Positions 28,550 to 38,333 of a DNA stretch of 64,000 bases are shown here, in pieces (positions within the stretch are counted from its first letter, which is position 1; each line of letters begins with the position of its first letter). The DNA lies in NCBI GenBank assembly GCA_037447455.1, contig JBBIGQ010000001.1:307278-371277 (forward strand), given 5' to 3'. Below the pieces are notes generated by a model. It made no database searches. It saw only the letters and a program-made list of their open reading frames with translations, and was not told the DNA's origin. The DNA comes from BPGX01 sp037447455 (GTDB lineage: Bacteria; Bacteroidota; Bacteroidia; B-17B0; Aurantibacillaceae). Position numbers and translations under genes: made by a program.

Positions 28550-29434
28550 ATGCTTAACAGATGGCTGAGAGAATGGTGCCTATTAAATAAAACACAACGG
28601 CGAGGAACCTTGATTCTTGTACTCTTATTCCTTATCGCACTTCTTCTAAAATTATTTTACCATCCAGCGCCGGAAAAAGAGGTTTTTTATTTTGCTCAAT
28701 TGACTGTTAATAATTTTACTCCCAACGATACTTTAAAACAACATCTTGCTACCCCTTCTTTTCAGGACTCTTTATTCTTTTTCAATCCCAACACCATCAG
28801 CGAACAATCTATGAAGACATTAGGTTTTTCTGAAAAACTCATTCGTAATATCCTAAATTACAGAAATGCCGGCGGCACATTCAATTCAAAAGAATCCTTA
28901 AAAAAATTGTATTTAATGAACGACTCTATTTATTCAAAAATAGAACCCTATATTCTCCTGAACACGCCCATATCCGACACCAAAACAAACAATAAAAATA
29001 CTCTATTCACTCTTAAAACAGCTAAAAAACAAACATTGGTTGAAGTGGAATTAAACTCTGCAGACAGTTCAAATCTAGAAACATTGAAAGGCGTGGGAAA
29101 AAAATTGTCCAATAGAATCCTTAAATTTAGAAACCGTTTGGGCGGCTTTTATACCGTTGAACAATTAAAAGAAGTATACGGCATTTCCGATTCGCTTTAT
29201 CGGTTCATTCTTTCTGCAAACAAAATAACGGTTGATACAAACTTGATACAAAAAATAAACCTAAACACTGCGGATTTTAAAACAATGATAAAACATCCCT
29301 ACTTCAACAAAGACATGATATTTAAAACTTTAAACCTGCAAAAACAAAAAGAAAAACTCACAGAAGAAAAAGTAAAACACCTGACAGGAAATGATGAAAC
29401 GTGGGAAAAAATAAAACATTACATCAGTTGGTAA
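28550..29434 (+). CDS. Helix-hairpin-helix (ComEA-like) membrane protein
   Basis: 294 residues: one N-terminal membrane segment (LILVLLFLIALLLKLFY, about 22-38) followed by two or three helix-hairpin-helix modules. FNPNTISEQSMKTLGFSEKL and VELNSADSSNLETLKGVGKK carry the usual hairpin glycine pattern; a third, degenerate unit INLNTADFKTMIKHPYF is near the end. ComEA-type proteins bind DNA during uptake, but this membrane-anchored multi-repeat form is common in Bacteroidota without proven competence function. It begins 27 bases after the hydratase gene. Confidence 0.78.
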   Translation: MLNRWLREWCLLNKTQRRGTLILVLLFLIALLLKLFYHPAPEKEVFYFAQLTVNNFTPNDTLKQHLATPSFQDSLFFFNPNTISEQSMKTLGFSEKLIRNILNYRNAGGTFNSKESLKKLYLMNDSIYSKIEPYILLNTPISDTKTNNKNTLFTLKTAKKQTLVEVELNSADSSNLETLKGVGKKLSNRILKFRNRLGGFYTVEQLKEVYGISDSLYRFILSANKITVDTNLIQKINLNTADFKTMIKHPYFNKDMIFKTLNLQKQKEKLTEEKVKHLTGNDETWEKIKHYISW

Positions 29435-29477
29435 ATACATATAACTTGTCAAAGAATTCTACCATCAATCAAATTGC

Positions 29478-29509
29478 TTTCTTTATTATGCATTTTTTGC
29501 TTAAACTTG
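29478..29509 (+). promoter_or_regulatory. Candidate promoter of porU
   Basis: TTTC at 29478-29481, a 20-base spacer and TAAACTTG at 29502-29509; one mismatch in each element. It would give a leader of about 60 bases. Confidence 0.4.
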
Positions 29510-29576
29510 CAAATGCTCACAATAAACCACAATCTATTTCGTTTTTTAATAAAAATTTTCCAATACACCCCCCTCT

Positions 29577-32500
29577 ATGAAGCATCCTTTTTTGAAAATA
29601 TTTTCTTTTATATTCTGTTTTTCTTTTTTAATAAACACGCATGCTCAAAGAAACGTATCCTTAACACCTATACCCGTTCAAAAACCATCTGAAATTCCGG
29701 ACATTATTTTACATTCAGATAATCCTGCTTTTCCAATAGAAGTTTTAGGTGCCGTGTACGACCCGGGCATGAACAATCTGCCCGTTTGGTCAAAAGCATT
29801 TTCCACCCATTTGAATGAAGACGCACAAGCCCGCATACAACCCACACAAATGCGCAAATTAAAACCAGATGAAGTAGCCGTAGTCAATAAATTTTTTTCT
29901 CAATACCTCACAAACGACTTCCCAATCAAATACTTCACTGCTTACGCCGGAAATTCCAAAATATGGACAGCTTATATTGTGCCGTTTCGTAAGAACTCTG
30001 ACGGAAGCATTGATTTTCTAAAATCTTTTAATATAGAATGGAATAAATGGAATAACAATAAAACAATCCACGTTTCTGCTCAAAGTTTTACAACACAATC
30101 CGTATTGTCTTCAGGAAGCTGGTATAAAATAGCCATCAAAAACACTGGTATTTACAAAATTGACAAAACCTTTCTTCAATCCATGGGCATAGATGTAAGT
30201 CAAATAGACCCACGCAACATTCGTATTTATGGAAACGGCGGCGATATGATAAATCCTAAAAACAACAAATTTCGCTATGATGACTTACAGGAAAATGCCG
30301 TTTTGGTATATGGTGAAAGCGACGGAGCTTTTGATGATGGCGATTATATTTTATTTTATGGAAATGGCAGTGATACATGGATACCTAAAAAGGATTTTCC
30401 ATATAGCAATCCTTACGCATGCCTTGACTACTATCACTACTTACATCGCTATTCAGATTCTGCATATTACTTTTTGACGTTTGATATAGGCACAGGACTA
30501 AGAATAACGAATTACAGTACCACTGCCACATCCAACTACACCACCAACACTTATGATTATGTGAACTACCACGAAGTAGACAATATAAATTTTTTGAAGA
30601 GCGGTCCCGATTTTTATGGCGAATATTTTGATTTGCAAACATCTTATAGTTTCCCTTTTCCAGACGGAAATTTTGTAACCGGCGATTCCATCAAAGCATT
30701 CATAAGCTTAGCTGCCCGAAGCGATTATGTATCCAATTACACATGGAGCGTGGGAGGCAGCAACGGCACATTCACCGTCAACGCCGTTCAAACAGGCAAT
30801 TATCTCGCCGATTATGCTGCAGTTACCAATCAATGTATCGTAATACCCAACAACACCGCGGCTAATTCCATTAATTTTACTATCACCAAAAACACAAGCA
30901 ATGCTGTAGCGTGGTTGGATAAAATTATTTTTAATACACGTCGCTATTTAGTATATAACAACAAATCCTTTGAATTTAGCGATAAAAGAACTATTGCCTC
31001 TAATCAAATCACCACCTATTCCATTTCTACCTTTAATTATTCCAACATTCAAATCTGGGATATTACCAATCCACTGCGCCCATTTAACCAACAGTACGAC
31101 TCATATCCTTCTTATATCAGCTTTAATGCCCCTTCCGACAGTTTACATCGGTATATTATCTTTACGCTTAACGATGCACAAAAACCCAAATTTATCAAAA
31201 AAGTAGAAAATCAAAATTTACACGCCATTACTCAAGCCGATTATGTTATTGTAACATCGCCGCCATTTAAACAACAGGCATTAGAGTTAGCCCAATTGCA
31301 TCAACAGGAAGAAGGGTTCAGCTACGCCGTCGTTACAACCGAAGAAGTTTACAATGAATTTTCCTGTGGAAACCCCGATGCGACAGCCATACGAGAGTTT
31401 GTACGAATGTTGTATAAAAGAAGCGATAGCATCACAAAGCCCAAATATTTATTATTGTTTGGAGATGGCTCCTATTTTAATAAAGACAGAAACAGTAACA
31501 CAACAGCGCTCATACCAACTTATGAAACAGGTGTTTCAGTATCCCCGATTTTATCCGTAGTAACAGACGATTTTTATGGCTGGTTAGATGACAACGAAGG
31601 GGACGATTGGGCAAATGCCTTGATAGATATTGGTATAGGAAGGTTTACCATCTCCTCCGTTTCGCAAGCCATTACTGTAGTGAATAAAGTAAAGGCCTAT
31701 TACAAGAAAAATCAAAACTTTATCATACAAAATTCCGACAATTGCTGCAAACTTTCTACAAATGATTATCCGCAAGGGGACTGGCGCACACAAATAACGT
31801 TCTTAGCCGACGACGGAGATGGTCAATTACACATGAAACAGGCCGATAGTTTAGCCCGAAGTTTAAACCGTTTACACCCCGAATACAATATGAATAAAAT
31901 CATGGCCGACGCCTATCAGCAAATTACTGTGCCGGGTGGCAATCGGTTCCCAGATGCCAGCGCCGCCTTAGACAAGGCCTTTGAAAAAGGGTCTTTAGTC
32001 ATCAATTACACCGGCCATGGAAATGAAGTCGGGCTTGGACACGAGGCCTATCTTACGCTTTCTCAAATTAATAACTACAAAAACATCAATAACATGCCCC
32101 TGTTTATCACCGCCACCTGTGAATTCACCCGTTTTGACGATCCCGAAAGAGTTTCCGCTGGCGAACAGTGCTTTTTGCAACCGAATGGCTGTGCTATTGC
32201 GATGTTTACCACAGTGCGTCTGGCGTATGCTTCTACAAATTTTTATTTGTCTCAAAAATTATTTGAAGAAATTATTGATACCTTGCCAGATGGGCGATTT
32301 ATGGCACTCGGAGATATTGTGAAAACAACTAAGAAAAAAACAAACATCGGATTTTATTTTCTGAACTTCCATCTTATGGGCGACCCGGCACTAACATTAG
32401 CGTATCCTAAAAGAAAAATTATAGTTACAAGTATTAATAATCATACCATCACTAATGCACCACAAGACACTTTAAAAGCACTCTCAAAAGTTATAGTGTC

Positions 32501-33500
32501 CGGATTTATTGCCGATAAAAATGGGAACAAACTCAGCAATTTCAATGGTATTATTATACCTACAGTATTTGATAAACCACAACTTATCTCTGGTCTGGGA
32601 AATAAAGCGGAATCCTTGCTAAGCGGTCAAACATTTACGTTTCATGCACAAAAAAATATCTTGTTCAAAGGAAAAGCAGAAGTAAAAAACGGCGATTTTA
32701 CTTTTTCCTTTATTGTGCCAAAAGACATTAATTATGCTATAGACACCAGCAAGATGAGTTTTTATGCTTACAATGGAACAGAAGATGGGATAGGTTATAC
32801 TTCTAAATTTTATGTGGGCGGATCTTCTTCTACATCTCTAACAGACAACACGCCGCCACAAGTAGATTTATTTTTGAATGATAAAAAATTTGTATCCGGC
32901 GGAACGACAAATTCTAATCCCGTTTTATTCTGTGAAGTGGTGGATAGTTCCGGTATTAACATCACCGGCAATGGTATTGGGCACGATATAGTAGCCACTT
33001 TAGACAATTCTAAACAAATTAATCTAAATGATTATTTTGAATATGACCTCAACAGTTACCAAAAAGGCAAAATTAAATACCCCTTCTCTAACTTATCAGA
33101 AGGCAATCATCAATTATCATTAAAAGTTTGGGATATAAATAACAACAGCAACACGGTAAAACTGGATTTTGTAGTAGCCAATGATGCAGGACTTGCATTA
33201 AATCATGTGCTCAATTATCCTAATCCTTTTACCACCAAAACCAAATTTATGTTTGAATATAATACTACCTGTGAGCAAATAAAAATCAAACTTGAAATTT
33301 TTACAATCAGCGGGAAATTGGTTAAAACAATTTACAAAGATATGTATGTTACAGGATACAGAGAAGATAGTATTGAATGGGACGGCAGAGATAATTATGG
33401 AGACAAACTTGCAAGGGGAGTTTATATTTACAAATTGAGTATTTCAGACGCCAACAATAAAAAGGCAGAAAAAATTGAAAAGTTGGTAATTTTAAATTAA
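29577..33500 (+). CDS. porU: Type IX secretion system sortase PorU (C25 peptidase)
   Basis: 1307 residues: a signal peptide (ending NTHAQ), a long N-terminal beta-rich region, a gingipain-type C25 peptidase domain from about residue 545, and a C-terminal sorting-like domain. The catalytic dyad is visible as His814 in INYTGHGNE and Cys848 in ITATCEFTRF. The last 90 residues (VLNYPNPFTTKTKF, DNYGDKLARGVYIYKL) look like a T9SS C-terminal domain, as in known PorU. PorU cleaves the C-terminal signal of T9SS cargo at the cell surface and attaches it to A-LPS. No porV follows on the same strand; a FadL-like gene converges instead. Confidence 0.9.
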   Translation: MKHPFLKIFSFIFCFSFLINTHAQRNVSLTPIPVQKPSEIPDIILHSDNPAFPIEVLGAVYDPGMNNLPVWSKAFSTHLNEDAQARIQPTQMRKLKPDEVAVVNKFFSQYLTNDFPIKYFTAYAGNSKIWTAYIVPFRKNSDGSIDFLKSFNIEWNKWNNNKTIHVSAQSFTTQSVLSSGSWYKIAIKNTGIYKIDKTFLQSMGIDVSQIDPRNIRIYGNGGDMINPKNNKFRYDDLQENAVLVYGESDGAFDDGDYILFYGNGSDTWIPKKDFPYSNPYACLDYYHYLHRYSDSAYYFLTFDIGTGLRITNYSTTATSNYTTNTYDYVNYHEVDNINFLKSGPDFYGEYFDLQTSYSFPFPDGNFVTGDSIKAFISLAARSDYVSNYTWSVGGSNGTFTVNAVQTGNYLADYAAVTNQCIVIPNNTAANSINFTITKNTSNAVAWLDKIIFNTRRYLVYNNKSFEFSDKRTIASNQITTYSISTFNYSNIQIWDITNPLRPFNQQYDSYPSYISFNAPSDSLHRYIIFTLNDAQKPKFIKKVENQNLHAITQADYVIVTSPPFKQQALELAQLHQQEEGFSYAVVTTEEVYNEFSCGNPDATAIREFVRMLYKRSDSITKPKYLLLFGDGSYFNKDRNSNTTALIPTYETGVSVSPILSVVTDDFYGWLDDNEGDDWANALIDIGIGRFTISSVSQAITVVNKVKAYYKKNQNFIIQNSDNCCKLSTNDYPQGDWRTQITFLADDGDGQLHMKQADSLARSLNRLHPEYNMNKIMADAYQQITVPGGNRFPDASAALDKAFEKGSLVINYTGHGNEVGLGHEAYLTLSQINNYKNINNMPLFITATCEFTRFDDPERVSAGEQCFLQPNGCAIAMFTTVRLAYASTNFYLSQKLFEEIIDTLPDGRFMALGDIVKTTKKKTNIGFYFLNFHLMGDPALTLAYPKRKIIVTSINNHTITNAPQDTLKALSKVIVSGFIADKNGNKLSNFNGIIIPTVFDKPQLISGLGNKAESLLSGQTFTFHAQKNILFKGKAEVKNGDFTFSFIVPKDINYAIDTSKMSFYAYNGTEDGIGYTSKFYVGGSSSTSLTDNTPPQVDLFLNDKKFVSGGTTNSNPVLFCEVVDSSGINITGNGIGHDIVATLDNSKQINLNDYFEYDLNSYQKGKIKYPFSNLSEGNHQLSLKVWDINNNSNTVKLDFVVANDAGLALNHVLNYPNPFTTKTKFMFEYNTTCEQIKIKLEIFTISGKLVKTIYKDMYVTGYREDSIEWDGRDNYGDKLARGVYIYKLSISDANNKKAEKIEKLVILN

Positions 33501-33525
33501 GGAAAACCCTTAATAATCATCTGTT

Positions 33526-33551
33526 AAGAAAAAGTTCCTGCAAAGCGGGAA
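33526..33551 (-). terminator. Rho-independent terminator of the FadL-like gene
   Basis: On the minus strand TTCCCGC, loop TTT and GCAGGAA form a seven-pair stem (33535-33551, one G-U), followed by CTTTTTCTT. It lies nine bases after the stop at 33560. Confidence 0.65.
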
Positions 33552-33559
33552 GAAAAAAC

Positions 33560-35191
33560 TTAATACGGTATTCTTTTATTATCTCTATCGTTCCTTGGAC
33601 TATTTTCTGATGGGGATGAATCAAAATTGTTGTATTTTGAATAATCCTTTGTTTCATCATAACGTTTCCCTATCAAGCCAATACTAAAAACAATTTGTGT
33701 CAGATGGATCTGAATATTGACAGGATCAGAATACTGTGGATTATACATATAATACAATTGTTTCCCTGAAAAGGTTTTAATGAAAGCAATATCATAATAA
33801 AAGTTACTTGTCTTAAATCCAAAGCCCACACTAAAGGCATTGCGCACATAATTCCCTGTAAACTGATTACCAAAAGGACTGCCATAAGAAGCCCAGCCAA
33901 CACGAAAAAGAACGGGCTTTGTATTCAGTTCTATACCCACTCTCGTATTACCCGATAACTGATATTTTTCTCTTAGCGCCTTATTTGCATTATCAAACAC
34001 ACCCACATCACCACTTTTTAATAAACCTTTGCGATAATCGATGAATTCATAATCTACATTTACAGAGAACATATTTTTAATAATTCCGGAAAGCGCCAAT
34101 CCAAGTTTAGAAGGTGTAGTGATTCTATAATTGTAAAGCCCACCGCCCTCCGGCACCGTAATGCCATAATTCGTTCCCTCATCCCAATTTGTAATAAAAT
34201 CATAGTAATAACTGTCTTTGGCTTTATACCAGGTTGGAGAATGGTAATACAAACCTGCCCGCAAAAAATCAGTAACCCTCCAGATAGCCCCTAATTTGAT
34301 ATTAAGTCCTGTAGCTGTGGTAGTATAGCTGGTTTGATAATGAAAGTCCTTAATACCGCCTAAACCACGATAATAAAACACAGAATAAGAATACGAAGAT
34401 GAAAAAGTGCTATCATTAATTTTTGTAATAGACATTTGATTTTGATCGTCTATTTCAGCATAATCGGACTGGTATGCAAACTTTAAGAAAGGTATGCCTA
34501 ATGTTGCACCTAAGTAAATTTTATCATCCACGCTATAGGCATAAGAAACCGTTAGTTCATTTATTCTGCCAGTAGTGCTGATTTTCTTTTGCTGTAAAAA
34601 AGATTTGGAGGTATCTACATAAGAGAAATACGAACGAAAATTATTAGTATCCAACAAATCTATCAGATAGACGCTATAAGCAGCTCCTTCGTAAAGTCCA
34701 TCAAGATTAGAAATGGACTTGCCTTTTGCGTAGTCCAGCATATCCAACGTAATGGATTTACCACGTGTAGGTCTTCCTTTGATTTCAATTTCCTGATTAA
34801 AATTTTGCAATTGATTTAATGTAATGACAAAAGAAGAGCGATTATTCATATTCTTATTATCCGCCGCCACTCCCGAAAGCCCTAAAAAATTGAACGTAAG
34901 CGCAGGACTAAATTTTTTGTTGTTGGAAGCGTTGAATTCCGTAATGGTCTTGGCAAAATTCATTCCAAAAGAAAAACTCAAGTCGCTTTTTATGGCAATG
35001 GCTAATCCCGCCGGGTTGTAAGAAGCACAAGTCATATCACCGCCCAAGGCACCCATAGCACCCCCCATGCTCCAAAAGCGCGGTGTGCCTCCAATCCCGA
35101 TATTGGAATAACGGATAACATCTTCATCGTTTTGAGCCAAAAGAAAACTACAAAACAAAAATACACTCCAAAAATAAATACGAGGGTTCAT
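33560..35191 (-). CDS. FadL/OMPP1-type outer-membrane transport protein
   Basis: 543 residues: signal peptide (FLFCSFLLAQ) and a barrel with the family start SNIGIGGTPRFWSMGGAMGA followed by CASYNPAGLAI, typical of FadL/TodX-like proteins (often labelled hemin receptor in Bacteroidota). Many amphipathic strands follow. It would let hydrophobic molecules cross the outer membrane; the substrate is unknown. A Ser/Asn/Asp-rich hydrophilic tail of about 30 residues at the C-terminus is unusual for a barrel. The GlmU-like gene is 10 bases upstream on the same strand. Confidence 0.85.
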   Translation of the reverse strand: MNPRIYFWSVFLFCSFLLAQNDEDVIRYSNIGIGGTPRFWSMGGAMGALGGDMTCASYNPAGLAIAIKSDLSFSFGMNFAKTITEFNASNNKKFSPALTFNFLGLSGVAADNKNMNNRSSFVITLNQLQNFNQEIEIKGRPTRGKSITLDMLDYAKGKSISNLDGLYEGAAYSVYLIDLLDTNNFRSYFSYVDTSKSFLQQKKISTTGRINELTVSYAYSVDDKIYLGATLGIPFLKFAYQSDYAEIDDQNQMSITKINDSTFSSSYSYSVFYYRGLGGIKDFHYQTSYTTTATGLNIKLGAIWRVTDFLRAGLYYHSPTWYKAKDSYYYDFITNWDEGTNYGITVPEGGGLYNYRITTPSKLGLALSGIIKNMFSVNVDYEFIDYRKGLLKSGDVGVFDNANKALREKYQLSGNTRVGIELNTKPVLFRVGWASYGSPFGNQFTGNYVRNAFSVGFGFKTSNFYYDIAFIKTFSGKQLYYMYNPQYSDPVNIQIHLTQIVFSIGLIGKRYDETKDYSKYNNFDSSPSENSPRNDRDNKRIPY

Positions 35192-35201
35192 AAAGACGAA
35201 T

Positions 35202-36446
35202 TTATATTTTTTTTCTATGATAGTGTGTGATGTTTTTCACGGTCCGTAAAATTTGCTCTTCTCTTTCCTGCCATTCCCGATGTCTTCTTTTATACATTTC
35301 CTGTGCAGTAATAAACAATTTGTCGGGTGCGTATTCCTCAAAGCCATTTGCTCCCCCCCACGAAAACGATGGAATGTGTTTGGCAGGAAAACCGGCACCC
35401 AAAATATTTGCGCCAACCCCCACTACAGTACCCGTGTTAAACATCGTATTAATGCCGGACTTTGAGTGGTCGCCCATAATAAGCCCACAAAATTGTAGTC
35501 CTGTATTCATCATAGTATCTTCTAAATAATTATAAATTTTGATTTCGCTATAATTGTTTTTGAGATTACTGTTATTTGTATCAGCGCCTAAATTACACCA
35601 TTCGCCAATCACAGAATTTCCGATAAACCCATCGTGTGCCTTGTTGGAATAGGAAAAAAACACAGAGTTATTAACCTCTCCTCCAATTTTACAGTGTGGT
35701 CCAATAGTCGTTGCACCATAAATTTTTGCTCCCATTTTTATCGATGCACCCTTACACAAAGCCAGCGGTCCGCGAATACAGGTTCCTTCCATTATCTCTG
35801 TATCATCGTCAATAAAAACATAACCCGTATTCGTATTAATTGTGCTACCTTCCACTTTGGCTTTGGGAGAAATGTAGAAGCGTTTTTCGGGACCGATAAG
35901 TGTATTCGTTGAACTTAATACGCCCTTTGGAAGATCTACTACAAAGTTTTCAAAATCAAAATTTATTAAAATTTCGTTCCATTGAAATATCTGATAAGGA
36001 TATTCTAAATAATACTTTAAGTCAATGGCTTCAGATTGAAGCAGTGCTTTTTGGTGGTGGGGATTTTGTGCATGCAAAAGAAAGCCAAGTTCAGAAAACG
36101 GAAACGAGATAGACGCTTCGTGATATTTAATAAATCCTTTGTACGCAACCAATTGATTTTGGTATTGAATGCCCTTAAATGTGTCCAGTTTTTTTATCAT
36201 CTGAACTATAGATTTGTCCGGAAGGAGTGAACTATTGATGTACAGCATTTCATCTTCAATGTCTAATATACTGGGTGGATTTAAATAATCTGCCGACAAG
36301 GTCATGATCTCATAATCCGGAAAAATTTTTTGCCATCTTTCTTGCATCGTAAAAATACCACATCTTATTTCAGCTATTGCTCTTGTAAACGTTAATGGTA
36401 ATAAATTCGCCCATGCTCTTGGTGTATCAAACAAAACCAATTTCAT
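35202..36446 (-). CDS. GlmU-like bifunctional UDP-GlcNAc synthesis enzyme (Bacteroidota type)
   Basis: 414 residues. The start MKLVLFDTPRAWANLLPLTF and TRAIAEIRCGI match the alternative Bacteroidota GlmU family (TIGR03991 type), with a divergent N-terminal nucleotidyltransferase-like domain and a C-terminal left-handed beta-helix (hexapeptide units around KIGGEVNNSVFFSYSNKAHD, GEWCNLGADTNNSNLKNNY). The expected reactions are acetylation of glucosamine-1-phosphate and its uridylylation to UDP-GlcNAc. Three bases separate it from DUF5522 upstream, so they share a transcript. Confidence 0.88.
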   Translation of the reverse strand: MKLVLFDTPRAWANLLPLTFTRAIAEIRCGIFTMQERWQKIFPDYEIMTLSADYLNPPSILDIEDEMLYINSSLLPDKSIVQMIKKLDTFKGIQYQNQLVAYKGFIKYHEASISFPFSELGFLLHAQNPHHQKALLQSEAIDLKYYLEYPYQIFQWNEILINFDFENFVVDLPKGVLSSTNTLIGPEKRFYISPKAKVEGSTINTNTGYVFIDDDTEIMEGTCIRGPLALCKGASIKMGAKIYGATTIGPHCKIGGEVNNSVFFSYSNKAHDGFIGNSVIGEWCNLGADTNNSNLKNNYSEIKIYNYLEDTMMNTGLQFCGLIMGDHSKSGINTMFNTGTVVGVGANILGAGFPAKHIPSFSWGGANGFEEYAPDKLFITAQEMYKRRHREWQEREEQILRTVKNITHYHRKKI

Positions 36447-36449
36447 ACA

Positions 36450-36653
36450 CTATTGTTTGGATACATTTTTATTTATAAATGTTTTTTCTGTTTTCTTTTT
36501 CTTAAACGCGTCCGTTTTTTTATCATACCCATAAGGACAATGTTTACAGCCACTTTTACAACAATATCCTCTTTTTAAATGATACTGTTCCGTAAAAATT
36601 ATGTAACCCTCCTCTGACAAATAATAATCTTCCGGATCTAATTGTCTAAACAT
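36450..36653 (-). CDS. DUF5522 small cysteine-rich protein
   Basis: 67 residues with the conserved DUF5522 text YLSEEGYIIFTEQYHLKRGY followed by CCKSGCKHCPYGY. The closely spaced cysteines and His suggest metal binding. The C-terminal 20 residues are lysine-rich. It leads a minus-strand operon with the GlmU-like gene and is divergent from serS, with 191 bases between the two starts. Function is unknown. Confidence 0.88.
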   Translation of the reverse strand: MFRQLDPEDYYLSEEGYIIFTEQYHLKRGYCCKSGCKHCPYGYDKKTDAFKKKKTEKTFINKNVSKQ

Positions 36654-36844
36654 GGCATACTATTCATTGTGGTAAAAATACAGAAATTTCCTTTGAACGT
36701 AGCAGTTTGATAACATTTTTTAATTTAAAGCAGGATGTCCGTATTCCTCTCTTTACAATTATCTTCTTCAACAAATCATCTCTTTTATACAATTTGAATC
36801 CTATTCCTTCTTAAAAATCATTTAATTTGCGGCAAAATTAAACT

Positions 36845-38119
36845 ATGTTACCACTTCAACTCATTGTAGAAAATAAAGAAAAAATCCTTCAGGGACTCAA
36901 AAAGAAACATTTTGTAAATGCCGAAGAAATCATTGAGAAAATTCTAAAATTAGATGAAGAAAGAAGAGGTTTAATCAAACAATCGAATGAAATTAAAAAT
37001 AAAATTAATACACTCTCAAAAGAAATCGGGGAGTTATTTAAATCTGGTAAGAAACCAGAAGCCGAACACAAAAAACAAGAATCTGTAGAATTAAAATCCA
37101 ATGAAACTCAAGTTGATAACCACCTTAAAAAGGTAGAAACAGAGTTGAATGCTTTATTAGTATTATTACCCAATTTGCCGCACGAGTCCGTTCCGGAAGG
37201 CAAGTCAGCAGAAGATAATCAGGTGGTTTATCAACATGGTGAACTTCCTGTTCTTCCTGAGAATGCCCTTTGTCATTGGGAGTTGGCACAAAAATATGAT
37301 ATTATTGATTTTGAAACAGGTGTGAAGCTCACCGGTTCTGGATTTCCAGTGTACAAAGGAAAAGGCGCTAAGTTACAACGGGTATTGATCAATTTTTTCT
37401 TAGATCAGGCCACACAAAATGGTTATACAGAAATAGAGCCACCCATTCTTGTCAATGAAGCCAGTGGCTTTGGAACAGGTCAATTGCCTGATAAAGACGG
37501 ACAAATGTATTTTGTCAATGAAGATAAATTGTATCTGATACCCACTGCTGAAGTGCCGATTACCAACATCTACCGGGATGTGATTTTGAAAGAAGAAGAG
37601 TTGCCAATAAAAAATTGCGGCTATACGCCTTGTTTTCGCAGGGAAGCCGGTAGTTATGGAAAAGATGTGCGGGGATTAAATCGTTTGCATCAGTTTGATA
37701 AAGTAGAAATTGTTCAGATTACCCATCCTGAAAAATCGTATGAAGTATTAGAAGAAATGCGAGAATATGTGGCGGGACTTTTGAAGATGTTGGAATTACC
37801 GCTTCGCACGGTGAAGTTGTGTGGTGGCGACATGAGTTTTGCTTCGGCCTTGACTTATGATATGGAGGTATACAGCGCGGCACAAAAACGTTGGTTAGAA
37901 GTCAGTTCTGTTTCTAATTTTGAGACCTTCCAGACACATCGCCTGAAGTGTCGCTTCAAAGACAAAAACGGTAAGATACATTTAGCGCATAGTTTGAATG
38001 GCAGTGCTTTGGCTTTACCCCGAGTTGTAGCTGCTCTGCTTGAAAACAATCAAACTGAAAGAGGTATTCGTATTCCAAAAGTTTTAGTGCCATACACAGG
38101 ATTTGAGTGGATAGATTGA
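36845..38119 (+). CDS. serS: Seryl-tRNA synthetase
   Basis: 424 residues, normal length. The N-terminal coiled-coil arm spans about residues 10-100 (charged heptads with EEIIEKILKLDEERRGLIKQ). Class II motifs: motif 2 TPCFRREAGSYGKDVRGLNR with HQFDKVEI, and motif 3 HSLNGSALALPRVVAALLEN. It charges tRNA-Ser. A weak -7-like TTAATTTG lies at 36822-36829. Confidence 0.97.
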   Translation: MLPLQLIVENKEKILQGLKKKHFVNAEEIIEKILKLDEERRGLIKQSNEIKNKINTLSKEIGELFKSGKKPEAEHKKQESVELKSNETQVDNHLKKVETELNALLVLLPNLPHESVPEGKSAEDNQVVYQHGELPVLPENALCHWELAQKYDIIDFETGVKLTGSGFPVYKGKGAKLQRVLINFFLDQATQNGYTEIEPPILVNEASGFGTGQLPDKDGQMYFVNEDKLYLIPTAEVPITNIYRDVILKEEELPIKNCGYTPCFRREAGSYGKDVRGLNRLHQFDKVEIVQITHPEKSYEVLEEMREYVAGLLKMLELPLRTVKLCGGDMSFASALTYDMEVYSAAQKRWLEVSSVSNFETFQTHRLKCRFKDKNGKIHLAHSLNGSALALPRVVAALLENNQTERGIRIPKVLVPYTGFEWID

Positions 38120-38176
38120 AAGAGATTTATACAAAATGTTGGGAAGTTAACTATTATTCGTTTAAGATTAAACTCA

Positions 38177-38303
38177 TTGCAAAACTATCTTTTTCCTGAG
38201 TTTTACATCTATTTAGTATTTCAACATTTTTCAACCCGTTAATAATTCAGTAAAGAAGAAGAAAAGATTGTGCTGCAAAACTAAAACATTAATGAGTTTT
38301 GCA
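38177..38303. repeat. Short repeat TTGCAAAACT with one inverted pair
   Basis: TTGCAAAACT occurs at 38177-38186. TGCAAAACT at 38274-38282 pairs perfectly with AGTTTTGCA at 38295-38303 across a 12-base loop. The hairpin sits between the convergent serS and RND pump genes and could stop transcription, but no clean U-run follows on either strand. Confidence 0.45.
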
Positions 38304-38333
38304 ACGGTCTAAAATAGGACTTTCCATTTATAA

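Noticed and set aside
33560..35191. FadL-like barrel as PorV
   Set aside because: PorV often follows porU, but this gene is on the opposite strand, is longer than PorV, and has the OMPP1/FadL start rather than the PorV one.
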